Numbered from the stretch's first letter, positions 33,080 through 42,197 are shown. The stretch: DNA of 64,000 bases from Extibacter muris (GCF_004345005.1 NZ_SMMX01000014.1:1-64000); one strand, 5' to 3'. Made by a program: numbers and translations. The notes: a model not told the origin generated them from the sequence alone.

Positions 33080-33445
33080 ATGGCAAGAAAAATTAAAACA
33101 AAGAATTTAGTGAATACAAGGCTGGCGGCAAATTACGGCGGCTGGACCTACTGTACTGAATGTGGAGAAAATATCGGATATCTCTGCTACGCAACCTATG
33201 ACAAGGTGGAATTTCAGTATGAGTGTAACTGTGGCAATCACGGCAGTATCCTGATTGATTTCGAGGACAGTGTTCCGGGCAGTCCTTGTGATGAGGAACT
33301 GATTACGATAAAAAACCGCTTATGCTGCCCAAAAGACTCTTCCCCGCTGATCACAATTCTTTCTAAAAAGCTGAAGGATTACAGGTTGGCGATTACCTGT
33401 AAGGAGTGCGAAAGTATATATAAGAAGAATGCAGAGGTATCATAA
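33080..33445 (+). CDS. Hypothetical protein with two zinc ribbons
   Basis: 121 residues. Cysteine pairs at YCTECGENIGYLC and CNCGN form one possible ribbon, LCCPKD and CKECESIY a second. No family recognised. It could be a metal-binding or nucleic acid-binding accessory protein and lies at the end of the row of small ligand- and metal-binding proteins starting at 30899. Confidence 0.6.
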   Translation: MARKIKTKNLVNTRLAANYGGWTYCTECGENIGYLCYATYDKVEFQYECNCGNHGSILIDFEDSVPGSPCDEELITIKNRLCCPKDSSPLITILSKKLKDYRLAITCKECESIYKKNAEVS

Positions 33446-33471
33446 ATAGAATTCCAGAACAAACTAAGGAG

Positions 33472-33506
33472 AAGGAAGGCTGCTCTGGAAAGAGACAGCC
33501 TTCCTT
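33472..33506 (+). terminator. Hairpin after zinc-ribbon gene
   Basis: AAGGAAGGCTG (33472-33482) pairs with CAGCCTTCCTT (33496-33506), with an inner CTCT/AGAG extension and GGAA loop. The T-tract is weak, but the position fits a terminator. Confidence 0.6.
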
Positions 33507-33677
33507 ACTATGTTCAGAAAGATTTGTAATTTGTGTGTTTAATCGTATATAATTGTAAGGGGCATCTTGAATACCAAGCTTTCAGAATGGAAAAGGCGGA
33601 CCTGCATAAAATAAAAAGTAGATAAAATGTTGAAAATTGCAAGATAAGTTTAAATCCATATATTGGAGGTGCGCAAA

Positions 33678-34352
33678 ATGAGGGATACAATTTTAATTGT
33701 GGACGATGAAGCGGATATCGTTTCCACGCTGGAAGATTATTTTATGTACAACAATTACGACGTAATGACCGCAACTAACGGCATGGAAGCGATCCATAAG
33801 GCGGGAAAACAGCCGGATCTGATCCTTCTGGATATCAATATGCCCGACATAGATGGATTAGAGGTTTGTGCCCGGATACGGGATTTTGTCAGCTGCCCGA
33901 TTCTGTTTTTAACTGCAAGAGTGGAGGACCGCGATAAAATCAAGGGATTTGGCCTTGGCGGAGACGATTACATTGTAAAGCCGTTTTCACTGGATGAGCT
34001 TGGCGCACGGGTGGCCGCGCATCTCAGACGGGAACGCCGCAGAGGAGAGACGCCGAAAGTCCGGCTTGACGATAAATTGGCAATTGACTATACAGAACGG
34101 CGCTTGTACTTTAATGGCGAGGAAGTCTCCCTTGCCAAAAAGGAGTTTGATATTATTGAGTTACTGTCCAGTTATCCGGGACAAATATTCAGCAAGGAAC
34201 GGATTTACGAGCTTGTCTGGGGATATGACAGCGAAGGGGAATCTTCGGTTGTGGCAGAGCATATCCGCCGTATCCGCACAAAGCTTGCAGCGGCAGACGC
34301 AAAGCCGTATGTGGAAACAGTCTGGGGAGTGGGATACAAATGGGCAAAATAA
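33678..34352 (+). CDS. VanR-like OmpR-family response regulator
   Basis: 224 residues. Receiver with ILIVDDEADI and phospho-acceptor Asp52 (LILLDINMPD), then a winged-helix domain (LAKKEFDIIELLSSYPGQIF, ELVWGYDSEGESSVVAEHIR, VWGVGYKW). GGAGGTGC at 33665-33672 fixes ATG 33678. It overlaps the kinase gene by 13 bases. Likely target: the ABC exporter operon from 36544. Confidence 0.9.
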   Translation: MRDTILIVDDEADIVSTLEDYFMYNNYDVMTATNGMEAIHKAGKQPDLILLDINMPDIDGLEVCARIRDFVSCPILFLTARVEDRDKIKGFGLGGDDYIVKPFSLDELGARVAAHLRRERRRGETPKVRLDDKLAIDYTERRLYFNGEEVSLAKKEFDIIELLSSYPGQIFSKERIYELVWGYDSEGESSVVAEHIRRIRTKLAAADAKPYVETVWGVGYKWAK

Positions 34353-35518
34353 AAAATCTCTTCTCCAAAAGATCCATCAAGACCATATTTATATGGTATA
34401 TGCTGGGGTGCATTGTAACGGCTCTCCTCTTTTCCCTGCTGCTGTCCAACACATGCCAGTTTGTCCAGTCCCGGATATATAACAAATATCAGATCATTTA
34501 TGAAGAAACACATAAGGAAATCGAGGTTGAGAAAGGGCATCTGATTGCCTACTATACCAGGGATCTGCGTTCCTACTTCACGCCGTTTGAACAGCGGCTG
34601 GATGACGCAATGAGCTTTTTCAGTATAGCCGTCTATCCGATTTGCTTTATCTTCTGCATTGTGGGGACCAGTGTTTTGTTTTACCGGCGGCAGCTGCAAA
34701 CGCCTCTTGCCATACTGGATCACGCCGCCGGGCAGATTGCGGACAACAATCTGGATTTCAAGGTAGTCTATAACAAAGAAGATGAATTGGGAAAGCTGTG
34801 CGCCTCTTTCGAGAAGATGCGTGTGGCTTTGCAGGAAAGTAATGAGGAAATGTGGCGACAGATGGAGGAACGCAAGCGGCTGAACACAGCGTTTTCCCAT
34901 GATCTGCGGACGCCGTTGACGGTCCTGAAGGGGCAAAGCGAACTTCTTCAGCAATATGCGCCGAAAATGTCGGCAGAAAAAGTGAGCGGCACATCAGAAA
35001 TAATGCACCGGCACATTGTAAGGCTGGAGTCCTACGTGCAGACTATGAGCGATCTGCAGAGACTGGAGGACATTGAAATCATCCGGAAGCCTATCAGTAT
35101 GGAGATGCTCTATGAGCAGCTGCAGGAAACCGGAGAGGTCGTATGCATAGACAAAATGTTTTCCTGTGAATGTAAGGTAGGGATGGATACCGCTCTGTGT
35201 GTGGACACTGCCATTGTGCAGCGTGTATTTGAAAACCTGCTTGCCAATGCGGCGCGTTTTGCAAAAGAAAGAGTGTCGGTTTCGGTAGACTCATCCGATG
35301 GATACCTGTATCTGATGGTTTCAGATGACGGAACCGGGTTTGCCGAGAAGGATTTGGAGAACGCAACAAAGCCGTTTTACAAAACGGTAAGCGAAACAGA
35401 CAATGAGCATTTCGGTATGGGGCTGAATATCGGTAAGATCCTCTGCGAAAAGCACGGCGGATATATCCGGCTGAGCAATCGGAACGGGGCTGTGGTTACT
35501 GCGGCATTTAGGCAGTGA
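34340..35518 (+). CDS. VanS-like sensor histidine kinase
   Basis: 392 residues. Two membrane helices (about 15-35 and 93-115) with an extracellular loop of about 55 residues, a HAMP domain (about 116-170), HisKA with the phospho-acceptor His in FSHDLRTPLTVLKG, and HATPase (N box VFENLLANAARF, G1 SDDGTGF, G2 GMGLNIGKIL). Kinases with such short sensors beside ABC exporters often respond to antimicrobial peptides. Paired with the regulator upstream. Confidence 0.88.
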   Translation: MGKIKNLFSKRSIKTIFIWYMLGCIVTALLFSLLLSNTCQFVQSRIYNKYQIIYEETHKEIEVEKGHLIAYYTRDLRSYFTPFEQRLDDAMSFFSIAVYPICFIFCIVGTSVLFYRRQLQTPLAILDHAAGQIADNNLDFKVVYNKEDELGKLCASFEKMRVALQESNEEMWRQMEERKRLNTAFSHDLRTPLTVLKGQSELLQQYAPKMSAEKVSGTSEIMHRHIVRLESYVQTMSDLQRLEDIEIIRKPISMEMLYEQLQETGEVVCIDKMFSCECKVGMDTALCVDTAIVQRVFENLLANAARFAKERVSVSVDSSDGYLYLMVSDDGTGFAEKDLENATKPFYKTVSETDNEHFGMGLNIGKILCEKHGGYIRLSNRNGAVVTAAFRQ

Positions 35519-35597
35519 CATGCAGGCAAGTTTGAGAAGAGCAAGAGAATTTGCAAGTGACCGATATTGAGAATGTGGTTATAGTGAGGTGAATGAA

Positions 35598-36359
35598 ATG
35601 GTTGGGATCTATTTAAGCGGGACAGGAAATACAAAGCATTGTATAGAAAAGCTATTGCGCCTATTAGACGAAACGGCGCAGGCCATTCCTATTGAAAGTC
35701 TTAATGCAATGGAAACACTGCCGCAGCACGATTTTATCGTGCTGGCATACCCTGTGCAGTTTTCCAATGCGCCTATTATGGTAAGAGATTTTATCAAGCG
35801 TTATTCATCGCTTTGGAAAGGAAAAAAGATTTTGTGTGTTGCCACAATGGGATTGTTTAGCGGCGACGGTGCGGGCTGCTCTGCACGCTTGTTAAAAAAA
35901 TATGGTGCAAAGGTAGTTGGCGGTTTACATATTCAGATGCCGGATTCGGTTTGTGATGTGAAACTGCTAAAAAAGTCGGTTGAACAGAATCGGGAAATCA
36001 TTAAAGCGGCTGACAGGAAAATTGAAGAGACTGCCGAAAAGATCAAAAAGGGCAAGTATCCCCATGATGGTATTTATTTCTATGACCGAATCGCGGGACT
36101 TCTCTGCCAAAGGCTTTGGTACTATGGGAAAACAAAGGACTATGCGAACGATTTGAAAATCGGGTCAGAGTGTATTGGATGCGGTTTATGTGAAAAGCTA
36201 TGTCCTATGAGAAATCTTCATGTGGAAAATGGAAAGGTTGTTGCAGGAAATCGCTGCACAATGTGTTACCGCTGCATTAGTTCCTGTCCCCGAAAGGCAA
36301 TTACGCTCTTAGGAAGCAAAGTAGTCGAGCAATGCCGCTTTGAAAAATATATTCCATGA
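35598..36359 (+). CDS. EFR1-type flavodoxin-ferredoxin fusion
   Basis: 253 residues. An N-terminal flavodoxin-like domain (GIYLSGTGNTKHCIEKLL, then FIVLAYPVQFSNAPIMVRDF) is followed by two 4Fe-4S motifs near the C-terminus (CIGCGLCEKLCP and CTMCYRCISSCP). This is the EFrase/EFR1 ferredoxin arrangement, an electron carrier of anaerobes with unknown acceptor. GTGAGGTG precedes the chosen ATG 35598; GTG 35589 is an alternative. Its own terminator follows. Confidence 0.85.
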   Translation: MVGIYLSGTGNTKHCIEKLLRLLDETAQAIPIESLNAMETLPQHDFIVLAYPVQFSNAPIMVRDFIKRYSSLWKGKKILCVATMGLFSGDGAGCSARLLKKYGAKVVGGLHIQMPDSVCDVKLLKKSVEQNREIIKAADRKIEETAEKIKKGKYPHDGIYFYDRIAGLLCQRLWYYGKTKDYANDLKIGSECIGCGLCEKLCPMRNLHVENGKVVAGNRCTMCYRCISSCPRKAITLLGSKVVEQCRFEKYIP

Positions 36360-36373
36360 TTTCGCTAAAATGA

Positions 36374-36410
36374 AACGGCGACTTTGAGAGATCAAAGTCG
36401 TCGTTTTTTG
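36374..36410 (+). terminator. Terminator after EFR1 gene
   Basis: AACGGCGACTTTGA (36374-36387) and TCAAAGTCGTCGTT (36392-36405) form a 14-bp stem with one G-U pair and a GAGA loop, then TTTT. Confidence 0.9.
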
Positions 36411-36504
36411 TGGATATTTGAAATCTATTTAGGTTACCTGGTGTTTTGCAGTTTTTTTCATCCTGTAGATAAAAAGTTGAAAATCTCTTTCTATCCTATA
36501 CCCA

Positions 36505-36525
36505 TCAGATGAGAGACGCATCTGA
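36505..36525 (+). promoter_or_regulatory. Inverted repeat in ABC operon leader
   Basis: TCAGATG (36505-36511) and CATCTGA (36519-36525) form a perfect 7-bp dyad 18 bp before the ATPase gene. It may be an operator or RNA hairpin; no -10/-35 pair is certain. Confidence 0.35.
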
Positions 36526-36543
36526 GGAAAGGAGCTTTTTCAA

Positions 36544-37446
36544 ATGAATAATTCCATTGAAATCAAAAATCTGAATAAATTTTATGGAAAGAAACAGGCG
36601 CTGTATGATGTCAGTCTTTCAATCCATCAGGGGATGTTCGGACTGCTTGGCCGCAACGGTGCGGGTAAAACTACGCTGATGAAAACCTTGGCTACACTGC
36701 TTCAGAAAAAGGACGGCGAAATTACGGTTTGCGGCGTCCCCATCGAAAACGCTGGAGAAATCCGTAAGATTATCGGATATCTTCCGCAGGAGTTTTCCAT
36801 GTACCCATCCATGAATGTGGGAGAGGCCATGGAATATCTGGCGATTCTTTCAGGGCTGAACGGCGATGAAAGAAAAAAACGCATCGACGCATTGCTGAAA
36901 AAGGTGAATCTGTCAGAACACAGAAACAAAAAAGTAAAAGCGCTTTCCGGCGGCATGAAGCGAAGGCTTGGAATTGCCCAGGCGTTATTAAATGATCCTA
37001 AGGTACTGATTGTTGACGAACCCACTGCCGGCCTGGACCCGGAGGAGCGCGTTCGTTTCCGAAACCTGCTGTCCGAAATTGCAGAGGATAAAATAGTCAT
37101 TCTCTCCACACACATTGTAGGAGACATAGAAGCCACATGCGAGGATATTGCCATTATCAACGAAGGCAGAGTCATCTATAACGGTACAGTAGATGAGCTG
37201 CTGCAGGCATCCGAAGGCAGAGTCTTTACCATGACAGTTTCTAAAAGAGAGCTGCCGCAGCTCAAAAGGCAGCTTTCCATTACCAGCATGCACACACAGG
37301 GCAATAAAGTTCATATCCGGTTTATTGCGGATACCTTGATGCAGGGCGCCAAAGCCTGCGAGCCGAACATTGAGGACGCATATATGCTGTATCTCCATAC
37401 CAGCGGAGTACGCGATATCCTGGGCGAAATCGGAGGTGAGTGGTAA
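36544..37446 (+). CDS. ABC transporter ATP-binding protein (exporter type)
   Basis: 300 residues. Walker A GRNGAGKTT, Q-loop LPQEFSMYP, signature LSGGMKRRLGIAQALL, Walker B VLIVDEPTAGLDP and switch His in STHIVGDI are intact. The C-terminal 80 residues are the extension seen in ATPases of ABC-2-type exporters. It couples by TAATG to the first permease. Under likely VanRS control; cargo may be a peptide antibiotic, a lipid or a surface polymer. Confidence 0.92.
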   Translation: MNNSIEIKNLNKFYGKKQALYDVSLSIHQGMFGLLGRNGAGKTTLMKTLATLLQKKDGEITVCGVPIENAGEIRKIIGYLPQEFSMYPSMNVGEAMEYLAILSGLNGDERKKRIDALLKKVNLSEHRNKKVKALSGGMKRRLGIAQALLNDPKVLIVDEPTAGLDPEERVRFRNLLSEIAEDKIVILSTHIVGDIEATCEDIAIINEGRVIYNGTVDELLQASEGRVFTMTVSKRELPQLKRQLSITSMHTQGNKVHIRFIADTLMQGAKACEPNIEDAYMLYLHTSGVRDILGEIGGEW

Positions 37447-38801
37447 TGCTGTTTGTACGGGAAATGAAGAAAATCGTGGTATCCATTCCCTATCTCATCT
37501 TTGTTGCGGCTATTGTGATTGGATTGTTCTCCCAGGGTGTTTTTCAATTTAAGGATGACTTGCTGCAGGAGCCGCAGCCGGGTGGGGTCAGCGGCAGTTA
37601 TGGGTATAAGTATGAGGAAATTCCGGAGATGGTCATGCCGTCTGCGCTGCGTAATCTGCTGTCTGAGTTCAGCGATAATAACTATACCACCTATCCCATT
37701 GGGTTTATCAAACATGTCAAGCTTAGTGAAGGTGAGCAGACGGGAATGGCTGAAATCCTTTCTGAGATTACGGGAATCAACAAAGAAACACTTTTACAGG
37801 AAGTGGCGGGAATTGATTCCGGCAGCCCTGACAATTACACTTTCCAAATCGGTGGAGACAATATGCGGCAGGGAGAGGATGGCGGCTTTACCATAGACTC
37901 AGATGCAAAGCAACAGAGCGAACCGGAAAAGCTGGTCTTTGCCGTGCGTGATGACTTAGAATATTCCCGCTTTCAGGAACTGATGAAGCAGGCGGACGAC
38001 TTACTGGGCGGCGGTTCAAAGTATGCGTCCGATTCCCTGTCTCAGTATGGGACAGTTCCGCTGACCTATGAGGAGGCAAAGGAACGGTATGAGCTTGCTT
38101 TAAGCTCGGATCAGATCACCGGTGGATACGCTCGCTTGTTTTCAGACTATGCAGGCGTGATGGTACTTTCCATTCTGCCGGTATTTCTGGCGGTGATTCT
38201 GTGTATGAAAGACCAGCGTGCCAAAATGGAGGCGCTAATCTATACAAAGAAGACATCTGCTGTCAAACTGACATTGGTTCGTTACCTTGCGCTGGTCACG
38301 GCAGCAATGCTCCCGGTGATCATCCTGTCATACCTGTCGAATATGCTTGTCTGGAGCACCTACAGCGGAATGGACCTGGATTACCTGGCTCCGCTGAAAT
38401 ACGATTTGGGCTGGCTTATGCCAAGCGTAATGATATCCACGGCAATCGGCATGTTTCTGACGGAGCTGACCGGTACACCGATTGCGGTTGCCGTGCAGGG
38501 GCTGTGGTGGATGTTCGATGTCAATCTGGGCATCAAAACTGTCCGTTCAGGATATTCCCTGTTCCGTCTGGCTCCCCGCCATAATGTTGGCGCAGACAGC
38601 TGGTTCCGGACGCAGGATTACCTTGACCATTTTCAGAACCTGATGCAAAACAGATTATTGATGGCAGGACTTTCTCTGCTGCTGGTTATCTTCACAATCC
38701 TGATTTATGAAGCAAAAAGAAAGGGGAAATTCGGTGGAAATGAATCAATCAAAAGAGCGTTTTCCGGTTTTAGAAATCGCAAAAATCAATCTCAGGCATA
38801 A
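37446..38801 (+). CDS. ABC-2-type permease with large outer domain
   Basis: 451 residues. Helix 1 at about 13-30, a long extracellular region (about 31-235), then five helices (about 238-430) and a basic tail. The layout (helix, outer domain, cluster of helices) fits ABC-2 exporters of the bacitracin/lantibiotic-immunity kind. It starts at 37446, overlapping the ATPase stop by one base. Confidence 0.8.
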   Translation: MLFVREMKKIVVSIPYLIFVAAIVIGLFSQGVFQFKDDLLQEPQPGGVSGSYGYKYEEIPEMVMPSALRNLLSEFSDNNYTTYPIGFIKHVKLSEGEQTGMAEILSEITGINKETLLQEVAGIDSGSPDNYTFQIGGDNMRQGEDGGFTIDSDAKQQSEPEKLVFAVRDDLEYSRFQELMKQADDLLGGGSKYASDSLSQYGTVPLTYEEAKERYELALSSDQITGGYARLFSDYAGVMVLSILPVFLAVILCMKDQRAKMEALIYTKKTSAVKLTLVRYLALVTAAMLPVIILSYLSNMLVWSTYSGMDLDYLAPLKYDLGWLMPSVMISTAIGMFLTELTGTPIAVAVQGLWWMFDVNLGIKTVRSGYSLFRLAPRHNVGADSWFRTQDYLDHFQNLMQNRLLMAGLSLLLVIFTILIYEAKRKGKFGGNESIKRAFSGFRNRKNQSQA

Positions 38802-39381
38802 CTCACTTTTGTCTATTGCCGTAGCTGCAGTCTTATGCCTACTGGTGCCGCTGCTGATTGGCACGTCCAATCTGGATCAAAAATCCGCCGCCATGCCGCT
38901 GGAAATGTTTGTATCCCTGATTGGTATTGTGCTGTTGACGCCGGTATTTCAGCCGGAACAAAATGAGGAGATCAACGATCTGGTATCTTCCAAGTATTGC
39001 AGCACAGAACGGGTTTATCTTATACGAACGGTGTATTCCGTGACAGCGGCAGTCTTGCTCATTGCCATATTTACAGTGTATATGAAAATGTGCAGCTGTG
39101 ATGTGACGCCGGTTATGGCTTTGGGAACGGCAGCAGACGCTGTATTCTTAGGTTCCATAGGCATGCTGACCTCGGCGCTTACTGGAAACACAGTTATCGG
39201 ATATATGCCGCCGCTGCTGTATTATGCGCTCAATATCGGTATGGGACCGAAGCTGGGCAGCTTCTATCTGTTCTCCATGGCCATTGGTGATTACAAGGCA
39301 AAAATCTGGTTGTTTGCTGCAGGCGTTGTGATGACGGCAGCGTCGCTGCTCTATCAAAAGATTCGTAGGCGTACCATATAA
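38734..39381 (+). CDS. ABC-2-type permease, second subunit
   Basis: About 215 residues with six membrane helices. It overlaps the first permease by 68 bases, so they are co-translated. Start options are GTG 38734 and ATG 38740; AAAGGGG at 38721-38727 favours GTG. The C-terminal half is duplicated as a fragment at 10141-10441. With the ATPase and first permease it should form one exporter. Confidence 0.78.
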   Translation: MEMNQSKERFPVLEIAKINLRHNSLLSIAVAAVLCLLVPLLIGTSNLDQKSAAMPLEMFVSLIGIVLLTPVFQPEQNEEINDLVSSKYCSTERVYLIRTVYSVTAAVLLIAIFTVYMKMCSCDVTPVMALGTAADAVFLGSIGMLTSALTGNTVIGYMPPLLYYALNIGMGPKLGSFYLFSMAIGDYKAKIWLFAAGVVMTAASLLYQKIRRRTI

Positions 39382-39383
39382 GA

Positions 39384-39430
39384 AAAAGTGCCAATGCCCG
39401 GTATTTACTGAGCATTGGTGCTTTTCTTTT
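39384..39430 (+). terminator. Terminator after ABC exporter operon
   Basis: AAAAGTGCCAATGC pairs with GCATTGGTGCTTTT through two G-U pairs, followed by CTTTTCTTTTG. Same position as the terminator at 10450-10491. Confidence 0.8.
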
Positions 39431-39577
39431 GTAATAAAGTTTTAGAACATATCAGATACAATCATAACAGATTATAAATTAAAGGTTTTTTTAAGCTGGT
39501 TTAGAGGACAATTAGAGATTGCTTTGATACAAGACTTGGGAACTGCTGGTAAATGTCAAAATGGAAAGGAGATCAAA

Positions 39578-40106
39578 ATGAAAAAAAGCAAGTAAAATAC
39601 TGATGCTGACAGGAGTATTGTGTGTCATAGGAGTTACGGTTTGCGCCTGCCAGAGTACCAAGGAAGCCCCTGATCAAAAGCAGAAACAGGAAGATACGGA
39701 AGGCGCGGACTTTAAAGAGGATGCAGCAGATGCTGACTTAAACATAGAACCGGAAAAAGATGATGTGGATGAGAAAAACGGTAACGAACCTTCCTCTGAA
39801 ACAGAGGAACCAAATGATAGCAAAGAAAAACCGGTTGAGACAGAAAAACCGACTGAAACAGGAGAATCAAACAATGGCAGCATTAAAAAAGATTCCCCAA
39901 ACCTGGAAGGCAGCATTAAAGAGATTAAGGGAACACAGCTTACGGTTGTGGAAGCGATCACAGGACAGTCGGAATGCGGCGGGAATATTATGGTCGGTCC
40001 AGGAAGCGGTGATGATTCCGAGTTTAGCAAGGTTGGGGTTACATATGATGAGGATACGGTATTTGTCATAAAGACCATTTATGATGGCGGCGCAAGGAAA
40101 TTATGA
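39578..40106 (+). pseudogene. Lipoprotein, copy 2, frameshifted and truncated
   Basis: GAAAGGAG precedes ATG 39578, but an A7 run gives MKKSK-stop; with six A residues it would read MKKASKILMLTG and join the frame open from 39603. The rest is the paralogue of 10646-11224: lipobox VCACQ, an acidic Glu/Lys linker, then PNLEGSIKEIKGTQLTVVEA and GPGSGDDSEF. After TIYDGGAR the paralogues part: the last about 50 residues are missing and the frame ends KL. The A-run could be phase variable or a read error; the 3' truncation is structural. Confidence 0.75.
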
Positions 40107-40504
40107 TCTTTGGCTGGAAACAAATGGATCGAACGATGACGGATGCGGCTGTATGTGTCAGCGGATATGAGGCGTTAGAAGCAATCTGCCGTGCGTTCTA
40201 TCAGTACGCAACTGAAAATCCGGGCGTGTTCAATGCGATGCTTTGGTATAACAAATTTCAAAGTGAGGAAACGCAGAATGCAACCGAAGGGATGTTTTCC
40301 ATGATATACAGAGTCTTTTCGACGCTCAACATATCAAAGGAAAACAGCGACCACCTGATTCGCACATATCGCGGATTCCTGGAAGGCTTCGCCTTGCTGG
40401 TAAATAACCATGCGTTTGGGAATCCGATATCCATTGAGGAGAGCTTTGAAATTTCATTGCAGGTTATAATAGCGGGAACGAAGGCTCTGGAGGGGAAAAA
40501 GTAG
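40103..40504 (+). pseudogene. TetR-family C-terminal domain only
   Basis: 133 codons matching the WHG/TetR_C_13-type ligand-binding domain (AVCVSGYEALEAICRAFYQY, ENPGVFNAMLWY, LIRTYRGFLEGFALLVNNHA). There is no HTH: the N-terminus has been replaced by the truncated lipoprotein gene, with which it overlaps by 4 bases. It is probably a deletion fusion. A stand-alone ligand domain could in principle titrate the ligand or a partner, but decay is likelier. Confidence 0.75.
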
Positions 40505-40675
40505 GTTTTTTGATATAAATCAAAATTTCTTGTCACACAGACGGGAAAGGGTTGTCTAATGATATATACGGATAAATTCTGCGTTGAAGCGCCGCAGGGT
40601 CTGATGTTGGGACTCAATCGTTTCCTGATATGTTCTCGTATAAAAATATCATTAGCACTTCAGAAAAGAGGAATC

Positions 40676-41518
40676 ATGAATCAGTTTACGAACGAAGAAT
40701 TATTGGATTTAGTCCAGAAAGCGACATCAGGGGATAAAAAATCCCTTGAGACCATTGTGCTTGGCATACAGGACCTGGTTTTTAACCTTTCCCTGCGTAT
40801 GCTTGGAACTTTCCATGATGCAGATGACGCAACACAGGATATCCTGCTGAAAGTCATCACCCACCTGTCTTCCTTTAGAGGTGAGAGTTCATTTTCAACA
40901 TGGGTATTCAGTATTGCAACCAACCATCTGAAAAACTACCAGAAGCATATGTTTGCCAAGTTCCCTCTCAGCTTTGAGTTTTATGGGGACGATATCAAAA
41001 ATGCAAAAATCAACGATGTGCCGGATCTGACACAGAATGTGGAGCAGTCTATTCTGGCTGAAGAACTGAAGCTTTCCTGCACCAATGTTATGCTGCAGTG
41101 CCTGGACGCTGAGAGCCGCTGCATCTTCATACTGGGTACGATGTTCAAGCTGGACAGCCGTATTGCCGGAGATATTCTGGGGATTACGCCGGAAGCCTAC
41201 CGCCAGCGTCTGTCAAGGGTTCGCAAAAAGGTGGCGGATTTCTTAAAGGAATACTGCGGCGAATATGGAAACGGGGCATGCCACTGTGCAGACAGGGTAA
41301 ACTATGCTATCCAGAATCGTAGAATTAACCCGGCGCAGCTGGACTTTACCACTGCTGTACCAAAGGAAATGACGGATTTTAAGGAAGCAATGGAGGAGAT
41401 TGATGGAATTTCCCATGAATTTTCCTTCTGCAAAACCTATCAGTCTCCGGGAAGCCTGAAAAAATTCATTGAGGATTTCCTGAACGGTTCCTCCTTTTCG
41501 GTTGTTGGAAGTGCATAA
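40676..41518 (+). CDS. RNA polymerase sigma-70 family factor with C-terminal extension
   Basis: 280 residues. Region 2 (IQDLVFNLSLRMLGTFHDAD, DATQDILLKVITHLSSFRGE, then FSTWVFSIATNHLKNYQK) and region 4 (ILGTMFKLDSRIAGDILGIT, PEAYRQRLSRVRKKVADFLK) are clear, as in ECF-type factors. The C-terminal 90 residues form an extension with CGEYGNGACHCADRVNYAIQ, found in a group of Firmicute sigma factors and possibly a sensory or self-inhibitory domain. No anti-sigma gene is adjacent. Start 40676 follows AAGAGG. The frame is open upstream (from 40559) without a better site. Confidence 0.85.
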   Translation: MNQFTNEELLDLVQKATSGDKKSLETIVLGIQDLVFNLSLRMLGTFHDADDATQDILLKVITHLSSFRGESSFSTWVFSIATNHLKNYQKHMFAKFPLSFEFYGDDIKNAKINDVPDLTQNVEQSILAEELKLSCTNVMLQCLDAESRCIFILGTMFKLDSRIAGDILGITPEAYRQRLSRVRKKVADFLKEYCGEYGNGACHCADRVNYAIQNRRINPAQLDFTTAVPKEMTDFKEAMEEIDGISHEFSFCKTYQSPGSLKKFIEDFLNGSSFSVVGSA

Positions 41519-41532
41519 GGGAGGTTCGGAAA

Positions 41533-42129
41533 ATGGATACAAAATGGATTTTAAAGTACCTGACCGATTTGAGCGAACATAATAACCGGGAATGGTACCA
41601 TGCCCACAAAGCGGAAAACAAAGAGGCAAACGCGCAGTTCGAGGAACTAATCCAGACTCTCATTCTGCGTATTGGAGAGTTTGACAGCAGCATTCTGCAT
41701 AACCAGCCCAAGGAGCTTACTTTCAAACTGGTGCGGGACACGCGGTTCAGTCATGACAAGTCTCCGTACAATCCTGCATTCCGCGCACACATTGCTTCAA
41801 AGGGCAAGCTGCCCGTTCCGGTAGGATATTATCTGATGATTAAACCGGGCGGTCAGTCCTTCCTTGGCGGCGGACTGTTTGCAGATATGTTCAGAGACGC
41901 AACGGAAATGATCCGCGACTACATTACGGAACACGGCGAGGAGTTTGAAGAGATTATTCATGCGCCGGAATTCCAGAAGTATTTCAGAGTACAGGGTACA
42001 TCACTGAAGAATGTTCCTGCCGGGTATGACAAGGAACATCCGCAGGCGGAATACTTAAAGTTCAAAAGCTGGTATTTGGAATACCCGGTAGCGGACGAAG
42101 TTATTGCCGACCCATTTGGAAGGACATGA
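41533..42129 (+). CDS. DUF2461 protein, copy 2, C-terminus replaced
   Basis: 198 residues, paralogue of 27860-28543. The DUF2461 core is intact (FKLVRDTRFSHDKSPYNPAF, PVPVGYYLMIKPGGQSFLGG). Where copy 1 reads an intact C-terminal helix, copy 2 departs after EYPVADEVIAD and ends PFGRT, losing about 30 residues. AGGGAGG lies upstream; it follows the sigma factor gene by 14 bp, so they are likely co-transcribed. Function unknown; the fold is proposed to be alpha/beta. Confidence 0.75.
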   Translation: MDTKWILKYLTDLSEHNNREWYHAHKAENKEANAQFEELIQTLILRIGEFDSSILHNQPKELTFKLVRDTRFSHDKSPYNPAFRAHIASKGKLPVPVGYYLMIKPGGQSFLGGGLFADMFRDATEMIRDYITEHGEEFEEIIHAPEFQKYFRVQGTSLKNVPAGYDKEHPQAEYLKFKSWYLEYPVADEVIADPFGRT

Positions 42130-42160
42130 TCGTGAAGCAATATCGGACGGGATAGCCGAT

Positions 42161-42189
42161 TTGACAAATCTACACAGAAATCGTATAAT
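42161..42189 (+). promoter_or_regulatory. Promoter of the thiamine operon
   Basis: Consensus TTGACA (42161-42166), 17-bp spacer, TATAAT (42184-42189), directly before the first aptamer. Confidence 0.85.
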
Positions 42190-42197
42190 AGCCATAA

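Larger units (their letters stand above)
39090..40106 (+). repeat. Segmental duplication, permease end plus lipoprotein
   Basis: Colinear with 10141-11200: same permease C-terminus, a terminator in the same position, and a paralogous lipoprotein. Protein-level conservation is high in the permease (NTVIGYMPPLLYYALNIGMG identical) and moderate in the lipoprotein linker. Confidence 0.8.

Noticed and set aside
33508-33677. An additional small gene before the VanR-like regulator
   Set aside because: The stretch is AT-rich with frequent stops; it has a TATAAT-like box and is best taken as a promoter leader.
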